This document shows, piece after piece, positions 9,577 through 19,027 of a stretch of DNA of 64,000 nucleotides. The stretch lies in contig NZ_JACAQA010000004.1 of NCBI RefSeq assembly GCF_013385425.1, forward strand, positions 318,679-382,678. Direction: 5' to 3'. The DNA is from Pseudomonas gingeri. Lineage in GTDB: Bacteria; Pseudomonadota; Gammaproteobacteria; Pseudomonadales; Pseudomonadaceae. The position numbers and the translations under genes are program-made. The notes under the pieces were generated by a model that searched no databases, was not told the DNA's origin, and was given only the letters and a program-made list of their open reading frames with translations. The stretch's first letter is position 1, and each line of letters opens with the position of its first letter.

Positions 9577-11127
9577 TTACTTCAAGCCGAGGCGTTTGGC
9601 CATCCGCCCGAGGTTGGCCCGGTCCAGCCCCAGTTCGCGGGCGGCGCTGGCCCAATTGTGCTGGTGTCGCTCCAGGCAGGCGCCGATCAGTTGTCGCTGG
9701 TAGTTTTCCGTGGCCTGGCGCAGATCAACGCCGCTTTCGAGCTCCGGCGGGGCAAGGGTTTGCTCCTGTGGGGCCTGGGGGGCAGTCGTCGGCAAATCCA
9801 GATCGGTGGCGCTCAGGCTTAGGATTCTTGGCCGCTCCCGGCAATTGCCCAAGGCTTTCAGGGCGCTGCGTCCGATCAGGTGTTCCAGCTCGCGGACGTT
9901 GCCCGGCCAGTTGTACGCCAGCAGCGCCGCCTGCGCATCCGCACTCAGGCGCAAGCTGCCCAGGCCCAGGCGCGAGCGGTTCTGTTCCAGGAAAAAACCA
10001 CTCAATAGCAATACATCGCGACCGCGCTCGCGCAGGGCCGGCACTTGCAGCGGATAGACGCTCAGGCGGTGGTAGAAGTCGGCTCGATAGCGCCCGCTGC
10101 GCACTTCTTCAGCCAGGTCGCGATTGGTGGCGGCGATCAACCGTACATCCACCTGATGCTCGCGGTCCGAACCCAGGCGCTGTAGCTGGCCGCTTTGCAG
10201 TACCCGCAGCAATTTGGCCTGGACGCTCAGCGACAACTCGCCGACCTCATCGAGAAACAGTGTGCCGCCATTGGCCAGTTCGAATTTGCCGCGTCTATCG
10301 TTCACGGCTCCGGTGAAGGCGCCGCGTACATGGCCGAACAGCTCGCTCTCCACCAGGGTATCCGGCAGGGCGGCGCAGTTGAGGCTGATGATGGGTTTTT
10401 CCGCACGGGGGGACGCGGCATGGATCGCCTGGGCCACCAGTTCCTTGCCGACCCCGGTTTCACCGGTGATCAGCACCGTCAGGTCGCTGCCGCCCACCAG
10501 GTTGATCTCTTCCACCAGGCGTTTGTGGGCTTTGCCCTGGCCGATCATCTCGCGATTCTGTGGACCGCTGGCCTGGCGATAGAGCTCGGCGCGCTGGTGT
10601 TCGTCCTCGGCGCGCAAGGCCAGACGCGCGATCCGTTCGGCGGCATTCACCGTGGCCGCCGCCAGGCTGGCGAAGGCCTGCAGGGCATCGAGCTCGATCC
10701 GTTCGAAGCGCTCCGGGTCCAGGGCGTCGAGGGTCAGCAGGCCCCAGGGTTGTTCGTCGATAAACAGCGGGCAGCCCAGGCAGTCATGGACCTCCAGGTG
10801 CTCGGTCAAACCCTCCACCAGGCCGTCGTAAGGGTCCGGCAGATCGGTGTCGCTGTCGAAACGGGTCGGCCCGTGGCTGCCGAGCAGGATCTGGAAACGT
10901 GGGTGTTCGCTGATCTTGAAGCGCCGTCCGAGGGTGTCCGGGCTCAGGCCATCGACAGCCAGCGGCACCAGCCACTCGCCGTCCAGGCGCAGCAGCGCGG
11001 CGGCGTCACAGGGCAGCAGGGCGCGCATGGCTTCGAGCAGGCGTCGATAGCGTTCACTTTCGGGCAGTTCCCGTGAGAGATCCGATACCAGCGGCAGTAG
11101 GGCCGTCAGCAGGAGTTTTGCAGTCAT
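9577..11127 (-). CDS. norR: NO-responsive sigma-54 activator NorR/FhpR
   Basis: 516 aa, the normal length. An N-terminal GAF domain (residues about 20-165, with PDPYDGL at 97-103 and HDC at 114-116, the region that holds the NO-binding iron) precedes the AAA+ domain with Walker A GETGVGKE (about 222-229) and the sigma-54 contact loop GAFTGA (269-274). The C-terminal Fis-type helix-turn-helix is NWASAARELGLDRANLGRMA. NO relieves GAF inhibition and switches on the divergent flavohaemoglobin gene. In Pseudomonas this pair is also called fhpR/fhp. One of the putative NorR sites overlaps this gene's start codon, pointing to autoregulation. Confidence 0.93.
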   Translation of the reverse strand: MTAKLLLTALLPLVSDLSRELPESERYRRLLEAMRALLPCDAAALLRLDGEWLVPLAVDGLSPDTLGRRFKISEHPRFQILLGSHGPTRFDSDTDLPDPYDGLVEGLTEHLEVHDCLGCPLFIDEQPWGLLTLDALDPERFERIELDALQAFASLAAATVNAAERIARLALRAEDEHQRAELYRQASGPQNREMIGQGKAHKRLVEEINLVGGSDLTVLITGETGVGKELVAQAIHAASPRAEKPIISLNCAALPDTLVESELFGHVRGAFTGAVNDRRGKFELANGGTLFLDEVGELSLSVQAKLLRVLQSGQLQRLGSDREHQVDVRLIAATNRDLAEEVRSGRYRADFYHRLSVYPLQVPALRERGRDVLLLSGFFLEQNRSRLGLGSLRLSADAQAALLAYNWPGNVRELEHLIGRSALKALGNCRERPRILSLSATDLDLPTTAPQAPQEQTLAPPELESGVDLRQATENYQRQLIGACLERHQHNWASAARELGLDRANLGRMAKRLGLK

Positions 11128-11179
11128 ATTGACTCCTATGGTGTCGGAATGACTATAAGTTGCCTGTAGTCACTATGAC
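11123..11179. promoter_or_regulatory. Three putative NorR binding sites (GT-N7-AC)
   Basis: Three inverted repeats fit the NorR consensus GTCA-N3-TGAC: GTCATATTGAC at 11123-11133, GTCGGAATGAC at 11143-11153 and GTCACTATGAC at 11169-11179. Spacing start to start is 20 and 26 bp. Known NorR-dependent enhancers carry three such sites. The first covers the norR ATG (11125-11127). All lie 40-100 bp upstream of the sigma-54-like promoter of hmp, a normal enhancer distance. Confidence 0.8.
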
Positions 11180-11220
11180 TAATACAATTTTAACTTGTTG
11201 ATTTGTATCATTTTTAATCT

Positions 11221-11236
11221 TGGCATGAAGTGTGAT
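11221..11236 (+). promoter_or_regulatory. Putative sigma-54 promoter of hmp
   Basis: TGGCATG-N4-GTGAT matches the -24 element (TGGCACG) well and keeps the exact spacing to a -12 element, where GA replaces the usual GC. It is the only candidate between the NorR sites and the hmp start at 11281. The imperfect -12 lowers confidence. Confidence 0.5.
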
Positions 11237-11280
11237 GAGTAAAGGTTGATTCAGATAAAACCTCACCCAGGAGTTGACCC

Positions 11281-12462
11281 ATGCTGAGCGTTCAAGACCG
11301 TGCCATCGTCAAATCGACTGTCCCGCTGCTGGAAAGCGGCGGCGAGGCGCTGATCACTCACTTCTATCGGATGATGCTGTCCGAGTACCCGCAGGTGCGC
11401 CCACTGTTCAACCAGGCCCACCAGTCCAGTGGCGACCAGCCCCGGGCGTTGGCCAACGGCGTATTGATGTATGCCCGGCATATCGACCAGCTCGATCAGT
11501 TGGGCGACCTGGTGGCCAAGATCATCAACAAGCATGTTGCGCTGCAGATCCTCCCGGAGCATTACCCGATTGTCGGCACTTGCCTGTTGCGGGCCATTCA
11601 CGAAGTGCTCGGCGAGGAGATCGCCACGCCTGAAGTCATGAGTGCCTGGGGGGCGGCCTATAAGCAGTTGGCCGATATCCTGATCGGGGCCGAAACGGCC
11701 ATTTACGACGAGAAAGCCCTGGCGCCCGGCGGCTGGCGCGGCGCCCGGCTGTTCAAGGTGGTGGCCAAGGTCGAGGAAAGCCAGGAAATCACTTCGTTCT
11801 ATTTCGAGCCGGAGGATGGCCGGCCGGTCCTGGCGTTCACCCCGGGACAGTACATCGGCATGAAGCTGGTTATCGACGGCGAAGAGATGCGCCGCAACTA
11901 CTCGCTCTCGGCGCTGGCGAAGGCCGGTCAGTATCGGATCAGCGTCAAGCGCGAGGCCGGTGGCAAAGTCTCGAACTACCTGCATGACCAACTGGCCGTC
12001 GGCGCCAGCCTGGAACTGTTCCCGCCGGCGGGCGAGTTCACTTTGGCGGCCAGCGACAAGCCGCTGGTGTTGATCAGTGGCGGGGTCGGGATCACGCCGA
12101 CCTTGCCGATGCTCGAGGCGGCGTTGGCGGGCGAGCGGCCGGTGCATTTTATCCACTGCGCGCGCAACGGCCAGGTGCATGCTTTCCGCGACTGGGTCGA
12201 TGCCCTGGCCGAGCGTCATCCACAGCTCAAGCGCTTCTATTGTTACGCCGAGGATGATGGTGTGAGCCCCGCCGCGGACAAGGTCGGTCTGCTGAGCCAG
12301 GAACAGTTGGGCGAATGGTTGCCTCAGGAGCGTGACCTGGATGCCTATTTCCTCGGGCCCAAGGGTTTTATGGGCGCAATCAAGCGTCACCTCAAAGCCC
12401 TGGGGGTGCCGGAACAGCAGAGCCGTTATGAGTTCTTCGGGCCGGCCGCGGCCCTGGAGTAA
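11281..12462 (+). CDS. hmp: Flavohaemoglobin, nitric oxide dioxygenase
   Basis: 393 aa. It converts NO plus O2 to nitrate using NAD(P)H. The globin domain (1-138) keeps B10 Tyr29, Gln53 and the proximal haem ligand His85 at the same positions as E. coli Hmp. The FAD domain shows RRNYSLS; the NAD domain shows ISGGVGITPTLPM; the C-terminus ends in YEFFGPA as usual. CAGGAG precedes the ATG. It is cytoplasmic. It is divergent from norR and almost certainly under its control through the sites at 11123-11179. Alternative name in pseudomonads: fhp. Confidence 0.96.
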   Translation: MLSVQDRAIVKSTVPLLESGGEALITHFYRMMLSEYPQVRPLFNQAHQSSGDQPRALANGVLMYARHIDQLDQLGDLVAKIINKHVALQILPEHYPIVGTCLLRAIHEVLGEEIATPEVMSAWGAAYKQLADILIGAETAIYDEKALAPGGWRGARLFKVVAKVEESQEITSFYFEPEDGRPVLAFTPGQYIGMKLVIDGEEMRRNYSLSALAKAGQYRISVKREAGGKVSNYLHDQLAVGASLELFPPAGEFTLAASDKPLVLISGGVGITPTLPMLEAALAGERPVHFIHCARNGQVHAFRDWVDALAERHPQLKRFYCYAEDDGVSPAADKVGLLSQEQLGEWLPQERDLDAYFLGPKGFMGAIKRHLKALGVPEQQSRYEFFGPAAALE

Positions 12463-12814
12463 TTCGTGGTATCGCCGTGGCCAAGCCTGTGGCCACGGCG
12501 GTCGGCCGCCCGGATCGGGCGCATGAACAAAATCCCTGGGCGCGTTAATCCCGGTTTAATCGGCTTGTCGTTAATTCGCCGATCATTGTCGGCGATCTTG
12601 TGGTGGTTTACCCATACTCCCCCAGACACCGACCTCGCGTGTTCAATACGCTCAAAGGTCATGGTCAGCGTGTAGACTTCCGGGCAACACATGTTCACCG
12701 GGTTGAAACGAGCGGATTGCGACCTGCGGGCCTATGGGATACAACCTCGGTTTGATGCCGCAGCTCGCTGCGCGGTCCTTCGGCCGATCCAACAACGAGT
12801 CAAAGGGAAACGGG
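12463..12814 (+). other. hmp-dsbB intergenic region with inverted repeats
   Basis: No gene is seen in this 352-bp stretch. It holds a perfect 8-bp-stem hairpin, CCGTGGCC/GGCCACGG at 12475-12498, just after the hmp stop (a possible terminator, though without a T-run), and a second small hairpin CGCCGA-TCATTG-TCGGCG at 12577-12594. The dsbB ribosome site (AAGGGAAACGGG) is at its end. Confidence 0.45.
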
Positions 12815-13324
12815 ATGACTGACGAAATGATGCGGCTGGGACGGGAAAAGCGCTTCCTGGTCCTGCTGGGGGTGATCTGCCTCGCCTTGATCGGCGGTGC
12901 GTTGTACATGCAGGTGGTACTGGGCGAAATGCCGTGCCCGTTGTGTATCCTGCAACGCTACGCCTTGCTGTTCATTGCGCTGTTCGCCTTTATCGGCGCG
13001 GGCATGCGCACCCGGCGCAGCCTCACGGTGCTGGAAGTGCTGGTGTGGTTGAGTGCCGTCGGCGGCATCATTGCGGCGGGCCGCCACGTCTATATCCAGG
13101 CCAATCCGGCGGTCAGTTGCGGCATCGACGTGCTGCAACCGATTGTCGACGGCCTGCCCCTGGCGTCGATCTTCCCGTTGGGCTTCCAGGTCGAGGGTTT
13201 CTGCGAAACGCCATACCCGCCGCTGCTGGGGCTGTCCCTGGCGCAATGGGCGCTGGTGGCTTTCGTGCTGACGGCGTTGCTGGTGCCGGTGGGTATCTAC
13301 CGCAATCGCCAGAAAAACCGCTGA
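12815..13324 (+). CDS. dsbB: Disulfide bond formation protein DsbB
   Basis: 169 aa inner-membrane protein with four membrane segments. It reoxidises DsbA and passes electrons to quinone. Both redox pairs are present: Cys41-Cys44 in the CPLC motif of the first periplasmic loop, and Cys102 and Cys130 (VSCGID, GFCETPYP) in the second. Arg48 (LQRYA), needed for quinone use, follows the first pair. The start is ATG 12815, after AAGGGAAACGGG. It is followed by a strong terminator and then the cyo operon. Confidence 0.95.
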   Translation: MTDEMMRLGREKRFLVLLGVICLALIGGALYMQVVLGEMPCPLCILQRYALLFIALFAFIGAGMRTRRSLTVLEVLVWLSAVGGIIAAGRHVYIQANPAVSCGIDVLQPIVDGLPLASIFPLGFQVEGFCETPYPPLLGLSLAQWALVAFVLTALLVPVGIYRNRQKNR

Positions 13325-13370
13325 TGTCGGTGGTCAGTCGATGCGGCTGAGGTTTGCCGATAATCCTTGG

Positions 13371-13410
13371 AAAACGCCCCGATCTTTCATGTAAGATCGG
13401 GGCGTTTTTT
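13371..13410 (+). terminator. Rho-independent terminator after dsbB
   Basis: A 15-16 bp stem, AAAACGCCCCGATCTT...AAGATCGGGGCGTTTT, with a 6-nt loop and a T-run. It ends the dsbB transcript; the A-tract on the other side would let it work in both directions. Confidence 0.93.
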
Positions 13411-14151
13411 ATGTCTGTCGGCCCTGGTAAAAAGCCCTGATAACCAGCAATAAAACGCGCGAAAAAACTGCGACATATTGTCACGTCGCAGCTGTCGCAC
13501 TGGCCGTTTCTGACCTCGATGTCATCTTCTGATTGACAGCCATCCTCGAAAAAGTTCCCTGGCACGCTCTGTGTTTCACGTCTATATGGGGAGCCTCCCG
13601 ATACCCCCCGAAGATCCTTCCAATACCCCGTCATGCTTGGGCCAGAGCCTCTTTCACGGCTCTTGCCAGGGCGAATTCACTGCGGATCAGTTGTTGGACA
13701 AAAGAGCGGTTCATGGCTTTTTGTTGAGAATGGAACGCGATACGATTCAGGATCGTTGCAAAAACGGTTAATGATTGTTGCGTGAATTGATAAAAAATAT
13801 TTCAGGATGAGACGTGGTTTATAAAACGCTACCTCACTACAATCGCCGCACTGAATGTCCGGCGCCGCTCTGCCTGAGCGCAATAGGGCGGTCGAAGGGC
13901 TCAAGGGCGCTATGCGACCCCTGGTGCTGGCGACCTTTCCAAGTATCCGCACCAAATGGAATTGGTCTGTAACAAGGCCTATGACCCACGAAATCGAATA
14001 AGAACTCACGCCCGTTCCAGAGGTGCCGATCAATGATTGGTACGACGGACAGGCCCTTATTCAATCGGAAAAAATTGCCAACCCTTGGCAGGGTGAAGTG
14101 TTGGCTATCGAAACCCAACTGCATTGCGCAAGCTGCTTTAGAGGTCGTGAG
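13411..14151 (+). other. Long non-coding region upstream of cyoA
   Basis: About 740 bp with no convincing gene on either strand. It contains a palindrome TGCGAC-N10-GTCGCA at 13469-13490 and an AT-rich patch around 13750-13830 that could hold the cyo promoter. A half-site TTGAT at 13787 is not matched by a second half, so I do not call an ANR site. GAGGTCGTGAG supplies the cyoA ribosome site. Confidence 0.5.
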
Positions 14152-15090
14152 ATGAGTAAAACAAGGTATCCCAGATTCTTAGGCTTATTGCCGCTGCTCG
14201 GCACGTTGTTGCTGGGAGGGTGCAACATGACCTTGCTCGACCCGAAGGGTCAGGTCGCCCTGGACGAACGTAACCTGATCATCACCGCTACGCTGCTGAT
14301 GCTGTTGGTCGTGGTGCCGGTCATCCTGATGACCTTTGCCTTCGCCTGGAAATACCGCGCGTCGAACAAGGACGCCACCTACGCGCCGAAATGGAGCCAC
14401 TCCACCAAGATCGAAATCGTGGTCTGGGCCGTACCTGCCATCATCATCCTGTTCCTGGGCATCGTCACCTACAAGTCGACCCACGCCCTGGACCCGTATC
14501 GTCCGCTGGAATCCGACGTCAAGCCGATCACCGTCGAAGTGGTCGCCCTGGACTGGAAATGGCTGTTCATCTACCCGGAACAAGGCATCGCCACCGTCAA
14601 CAAGCTGGTCTTCCCGGCCAAGACCCCGGTGAACTTCAAGATCACTTCCGACAGCGTGATGAACTCGTTCTTCATCCCGGGCCTGGGCGGTCAGATCTAC
14701 GCCATGGCCGGTATGCAGACCAAGCTGCACCTGATCTCCAACGAGAATCATGAGTACGAAGGGATTTCCGCCAACTACAGCGGCGCCGGCTTCACCGGTA
14801 TGAAATTCAAAGCGACCGCAACCAGCCAGGCGGATTTCGATGCCTGGGTAGCTGAGGTCAAGAAGGCACCTAAACAGCTTGAACAAGCTGAATACGCGGA
14901 CCTTGCCAAGCCAAGCCAGGACAATCCGGTCGCGCTTTATTCGACCGTGACGCCGAACCTGTTCCAGAACATCGTCGACAAGTACGAAGGGATGAAAGCA
15001 GGCAAGCCGATCGAGCACGAGAAGAAAGAAGTGGCCGCATCGGAAGGAATGGACATGAGTTCGCATTCAGCTGCCGGGGCAGAGGAGTAA
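14152..15090 (+). CDS. cyoA: Cytochrome bo3 ubiquinol oxidase subunit II
   Basis: 312 aa. It is a lipoprotein (lipobox LLGGC followed by Asn) with two membrane segments and a periplasmic cupredoxin-like domain ([48 protein letters not shown]). The Cu-A ligands of cytochrome c oxidases are absent, as expected for a quinol oxidase. It is the first gene of cyoABCDE. The ATG follows GAGG; the frame is open upstream but without a better start. The tail after about residue 290 is Met/His-containing and probably flexible. Confidence 0.96.
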   Translation: MSKTRYPRFLGLLPLLGTLLLGGCNMTLLDPKGQVALDERNLIITATLLMLLVVVPVILMTFAFAWKYRASNKDATYAPKWSHSTKIEIVVWAVPAIIILFLGIVTYKSTHALDPYRPLESDVKPITVEVVALDWKWLFIYPEQGIATVNKLVFPAKTPVNFKITSDSVMNSFFIPGLGGQIYAMAGMQTKLHLISNENHEYEGISANYSGAGFTGMKFKATATSQADFDAWVAEVKKAPKQLEQAEYADLAKPSQDNPVALYSTVTPNLFQNIVDKYEGMKAGKPIEHEKKEVAASEGMDMSSHSAAGAEE

Positions 15091-15093
15091 ACG

Positions 15094-17112
15094 ATGTTTG
15101 GTAAATTAAGTTGGGAAGCGGTCCCGTTCCACGAGCCGATTGTCATGGTGACCATTGCCATGATCGCGCTTGGCGGTCTGGCTTTGTTCGCGGCGATCAC
15201 CTACTTCAAGAAGTGGACCTACCTGTGGACCGAGTGGCTGACTTCGGTCGACCACAAGAAAATCGGTGTCATGTACATCGTCGTCGCCATGGTCATGCTG
15301 CTGCGCGGTTTCTCCGACGCCATCATGATGCGGACCCAGTTGGCCATGGCCACCGAGGGTTCTCCTGGCTACCTGCCGCCTCACCACTATGACCAGATCT
15401 TCACCGCCCACGGTGTGATCATGATCATCTTCATGGCGATGCCTTTCTTCACCGGCCTGATGAACATCGTCGTGCCGTTGCAGATCGGTGCGCGTGACGT
15501 GGCCTACCCGTTCCTGAACTCCCTGAGCTTCTGGCTGCTGGTTTCCGGCGTGGTGCTGATCAACGTTTCCCTGGGTGTCGGCGAATTCGCCAAGACCGGT
15601 TGGGTTGCCTATCCGCCGCTGTCGGGCCTGCAATACAGTCCGGGCGTGGGGGTGGATTACTACATCTGGGCGCTACAGCTATCAGGGCTGGGTACAACGC
15701 TGACCGGGGTGAACTTCCTGGCCACCGTGCTGAAAATGCGTACCCCTGGCATGAAGCTGATGGACATGCCGATCTTCACCTGGACCTGCACCTGGGCCAA
15801 CGTGCTGATCGTTGCTTCGTTCCCGATCCTCACCGCTACACTGGCTTTGCTGACGCTTGACCGCTACATGGATTTCCACATTTTCACCAATGAACTGGGT
15901 GGAAATCCGATGATGTACGTCAACCTGTTCTGGGCCTGGGGTCACCCCGAGGTGTACATCCTGATCCTGCCGGCGTTCGGGGTCTTCTCCGAAGTCATCT
16001 CGACCTTCTCCGGCAAGCGACTGTTCGGCCACCATTCGATGATCTACGCCAGTGGCGCGATCTCGGTGCTGGGCTTCATGGTTTGGCTGCACCACTTCTT
16101 CACCATGGGTTCGGGTGCCAACGTCAACGCCTTCTTCGGCCTGGCGACGATGCTGATTTCGATCCCGACGGGGGTGAAGCTATTCAACTGGCTGTTCACC
16201 ATCTACCGTGGCCGTCTGCGCATGACCAGCCAGGTTCTCTGGACCCTGGGCTTCATGGTGACCTTCGCCATCGGCGGCATGACCGGCGTACTGCTGGCCA
16301 TCCCGGGTGCTGACTTCGTCCTGCACAACAGCCTGTTCGTGATCGCGCACTTCCACAACGTGATCATCGGCGGCGCGGTATTCGGTTACATCGCCGGCTT
16401 CAGCTTCTGGTTCCCGAAAGCGTTCGGCTTCAAGCTGCACGAAGGTTGGGGCAAGGCGGCGTTCTGGTTCTGGATCTCCGGCTTCTTCGTCGCGTTCATG
16501 CCGCTCTACGCACTGGGCTTCATGGGCATGACCCGTCGTCTGAACGCCAGCACCAACCCTGAGTGGGTGCCTTACCTGTACGTGGCGTTGTTCGGTGCCA
16601 TTCTGATCGCCTTCGGTATCGCTTCGCAATTGATCCAGATCTACGTAAGTGTGCGTGATCGCAAGCAGAACATGGACGTGACCGGCGACCCATGGAACGG
16701 CCACACCCTGGAATGGTCGACTTCTTCGCCACCGCCGTTCTACAACTTCGCCGAACTGCCGAAAGCCGATGGGGTTGACCCGTTCACCGAAGCCAAGGAA
16801 AACGGTACCGCGTACTCGGTGCCCAAGCGCTACCAGCCGATCCATATGCCGAACAACACCGCGACCGGCCTGGTCATGGGTGCTCTGCTGACCGTGTTCG
16901 GTTTCGCGATGATCTGGCATATCTGGTGGATGGCGATCGCTGGCCTGGCCGGTACGGTGATCTACTTCATCATCCATATCTCGCGTGATGATCAGGGTTA
17001 CATGGTGCCAGTGGACGTCATCGAGCGTATCGAAGCTGAGCAGCACAAGGTGCTGGCGGCGGCGAAAGTGACTCCTGCCACCCGTGTTGAATCTTCGCTG
17101 GAACAGGCTTAA
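15094..17112 (+). CDS. cyoB: Cytochrome bo3 ubiquinol oxidase subunit I
   Basis: 672 aa catalytic subunit, 15 membrane segments. It carries haem b, haem o3 and Cu-B. Visible signatures are the haem b ligand region [15 protein letters not shown], the Cu-B/Tyr motif [17 protein letters not shown], the His pair in WLHHFFTMG, and [13 protein letters not shown] with the haem o3/haem b ligands. It reduces O2 to water and pumps protons across the inner membrane. It starts 3 bp after cyoA. Confidence 0.98.
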   Translation: MFGKLSWEAVPFHEPIVMVTIAMIALGGLALFAAITYFKKWTYLWTEWLTSVDHKKIGVMYIVVAMVMLLRGFSDAIMMRTQLAMATEGSPGYLPPHHYDQIFTAHGVIMIIFMAMPFFTGLMNIVVPLQIGARDVAYPFLNSLSFWLLVSGVVLINVSLGVGEFAKTGWVAYPPLSGLQYSPGVGVDYYIWALQLSGLGTTLTGVNFLATVLKMRTPGMKLMDMPIFTWTCTWANVLIVASFPILTATLALLTLDRYMDFHIFTNELGGNPMMYVNLFWAWGHPEVYILILPAFGVFSEVISTFSGKRLFGHHSMIYASGAISVLGFMVWLHHFFTMGSGANVNAFFGLATMLISIPTGVKLFNWLFTIYRGRLRMTSQVLWTLGFMVTFAIGGMTGVLLAIPGADFVLHNSLFVIAHFHNVIIGGAVFGYIAGFSFWFPKAFGFKLHEGWGKAAFWFWISGFFVAFMPLYALGFMGMTRRLNASTNPEWVPYLYVALFGAILIAFGIASQLIQIYVSVRDRKQNMDVTGDPWNGHTLEWSTSSPPPFYNFAELPKADGVDPFTEAKENGTAYSVPKRYQPIHMPNNTATGLVMGALLTVFGFAMIWHIWWMAIAGLAGTVIYFIIHISRDDQGYMVPVDVIERIEAEQHKVLAAAKVTPATRVESSLEQA

Positions 17113-17115
17113 ACC

Positions 17116-17742
17116 ATGTCGAACTTAGTGACCAATGCTGGACACGCCCATGGTCATGACCATGGGCACGATGACCACCACCACGATACGAGCGAGATGA
17201 CCGTCTTCGGTTTCTGGCTCTACCTGATGACCGACTGCATCCTGTTTGCGTCGATCTTCGCAGCGTACGCGGTGCTGGTTAACAACGTCGCCGGTGGCCC
17301 GTCGGGCCACGACATCTTCGAACTGCCGTACGTGCTGGGCGAAACCGCCTGCCTGTTGCTCAGTTCGATCACCTACGGCTTCGCCATGCTGGCGGTGTTC
17401 AAGGGCAAGAAAAGTCAGGTTCTGTTCTGGTTGGCAATCACCTTCCTGTTCGGCCTGGGCTTCATCGGCATGGAAATCAATGAATTCCACAAGCTGATCG
17501 AAGAAGGTTTCGGCCCTAACCGCAGCGGCTTCCTGTCCGGGTTCTTCACCCTGGTCGGGACTCACGGTCTCCACGTCAGCAGCGGTCTGATCTGGATGGG
17601 CGTGATGATGTACCAGGTCTGGAAAAACGGCCTGACGCCAAGCAACATCACCCGCCTGAGCTGCCTGAGCTTGTTCTGGCACTTCCTGGACGTCGTGTGG
17701 ATCTGCGTATTCACCGTTGTTTACCTGATGGGGACTCTGTAA
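17116..17742 (+). CDS. cyoC: Cytochrome bo3 ubiquinol oxidase subunit III
   Basis: 208 aa, five membrane segments. The N-terminus is His-rich ([15 protein letters not shown]), which is longer and richer than in E. coli CyoC and might bind metal. Family features include [30 protein letters not shown] and [15 protein letters not shown]. It is a structural subunit of the oxidase. It is spaced 3 bp from cyoB and abuts cyoD. Confidence 0.96.
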   Translation: MSNLVTNAGHAHGHDHGHDDHHHDTSEMTVFGFWLYLMTDCILFASIFAAYAVLVNNVAGGPSGHDIFELPYVLGETACLLLSSITYGFAMLAVFKGKKSQVLFWLAITFLFGLGFIGMEINEFHKLIEEGFGPNRSGFLSGFFTLVGTHGLHVSSGLIWMGVMMYQVWKNGLTPSNITRLSCLSLFWHFLDVVWICVFTVVYLMGTL

Positions 17743-18072
17743 ATGGCTAATGCACAGCATTCCAGTGATGCCAACCACGGCAGCGTGAAGTCCTACATGG
17801 TCGGCTTTGTCCTGTCGATCATCCTGACTATCATCCCGTTCGGCCTGGTGATGTACCCGTCGCTGCCGAAAGCGGCGACCCTGTGGATCGTTCTGGTCTT
17901 CGCAGTGATCCAGGTGCTGGTGCACCTGGTGTACTTCCTGCACCTGGACCGTTCCGCGGCACAGCGTAACAATGTGGTGGCGTTTATCTTCGCGGCACTG
18001 GTGATCGTCCTGCTGGTGGGTCTGTCGCTGTGGATCATGTTCAGCATCCACACCGTCATGATGGCGAAGTGA
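17743..18072 (+). CDS. cyoD: Cytochrome bo3 ubiquinol oxidase subunit IV
   Basis: 109 aa, three membrane segments ([57 protein letters not shown]). The small accessory subunit helps Cu-B and haem insertion into subunit I. Its ATG follows the cyoC TAA with no spacer, so translation is probably coupled. Confidence 0.95.
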   Translation: MANAQHSSDANHGSVKSYMVGFVLSIILTIIPFGLVMYPSLPKAATLWIVLVFAVIQVLVHLVYFLHLDRSAAQRNNVVAFIFAALVIVLLVGLSLWIMFSIHTVMMAK

Positions 18073-18082
18073 GGTAAACCCG

Positions 18083-18970
18083 ATGTCGCTCAAGCACTTT
18101 ATCCAAATCACCAAACCGGGGATCATTTTCGGTAACGTGCTTTCTGTGGCGGGTGGTTTCTTCCTGGCCTCGAAAGGGCATGTCGATCTGGCCATCTTCC
18201 TGGCGGCCATGATCGGTACTTCGCTGGTGGTGGCGTCCGGTTGTGTGTTCAACAACTGCATCGACCGTGACATCGACCTGAAGATGGAGCGCACCAAGAA
18301 CCGGGTGCTGGTCCAGGGGCTTATCTCCCTGAAACTGGCCCTGATTTACGCCACCGTTCTCGGGATCGCCGGCGTGGCCCTGCTGTACCGCGTCGCCAAC
18401 CCGTTGGCGGCGCTGTTCGCGGTGATCGGCTTTGTCATCTACGTCGGCTTCTACAGCCTGTACTTCAAGCGCAAGTCGGTTCACGGCACGCTGATCGGCA
18501 GTCTGTCGGGGGCGATGCCTCCGGTGATCGGCTACGTGGCGGTGAGCAACAGCTTCGACATGGCGGCCCTGACGCTGCTGGTGATGTTCAGTTTGTGGCA
18601 GATGCCGCATTCCTACGCGATCGCGATCTTCCGCTTCAACGATTACCTGGCCGCATCGATTCCGGTGTTGCCGGTGAAGCGCGGGATCCTGGTGGCCAAG
18701 AAGCACATCCTGCTCTACATCCTGGCCTTCCTCGGCGCGACGTTGATGCTGACCTTCAGCGGTTATGCCGGCATGAGCTACCTCGCCGTGGCCGCGGCCA
18801 TGGGCATGTACTGGTTGTACATGGCCTGGACCGGCTACAAGGCGGTGGATGACACGGTCTGGGCACGCAAGCTGTTTGTGTTCTCGATCTTCACCATCAC
18901 TGCCCTGAGCGTGATGATGTCGCTGGATTTCAAGGTGCCCAGTGAGTTGCTGCTGACTTACGCCCGCTGA
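18083..18970 (+). CDS. cyoE: Protohaem IX farnesyltransferase (haem O synthase)
   Basis: 295 aa UbiA-family membrane enzyme that adds a farnesyl group to haem B to make the haem O of the bo3 oxidase. The prenyl-diphosphate motif [18 protein letters not shown] and the second loop YTLYFKRKS-like [20 protein letters not shown] are present, with about eight membrane segments. It is the last gene of the operon and is closed by a strong terminator. Confidence 0.96.
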   Translation: MSLKHFIQITKPGIIFGNVLSVAGGFFLASKGHVDLAIFLAAMIGTSLVVASGCVFNNCIDRDIDLKMERTKNRVLVQGLISLKLALIYATVLGIAGVALLYRVANPLAALFAVIGFVIYVGFYSLYFKRKSVHGTLIGSLSGAMPPVIGYVAVSNSFDMAALTLLVMFSLWQMPHSYAIAIFRFNDYLAASIPVLPVKRGILVAKKHILLYILAFLGATLMLTFSGYAGMSYLAVAAAMGMYWLYMAWTGYKAVDDTVWARKLFVFSIFTITALSVMMSLDFKVPSELLLTYAR

Positions 18971-18985
18971 GTCCACCGGCTATTG

Positions 18986-19025
18986 AAAAAGCCCCGCCTT
19001 CGCAAGAAGCGCGGGGCTTTTTTTT
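18986..19025. terminator. Bidirectional terminator between cyoE and the MocR gene
   Basis: AAAAAGCCCCGC...GCGGGGCTTTTTTTT with a short loop, between two converging genes. The flanking A and T tracts make it suitable for both strands. Confidence 0.93.
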
Positions 19026-19027
19026 GC

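Noticed and set aside
13784..13802. ANR/FNR-like box upstream of cyoA (TTGATAAAAAATAT)
   Set aside because: The second half-site does not match ATCAA; only one half is convincing.
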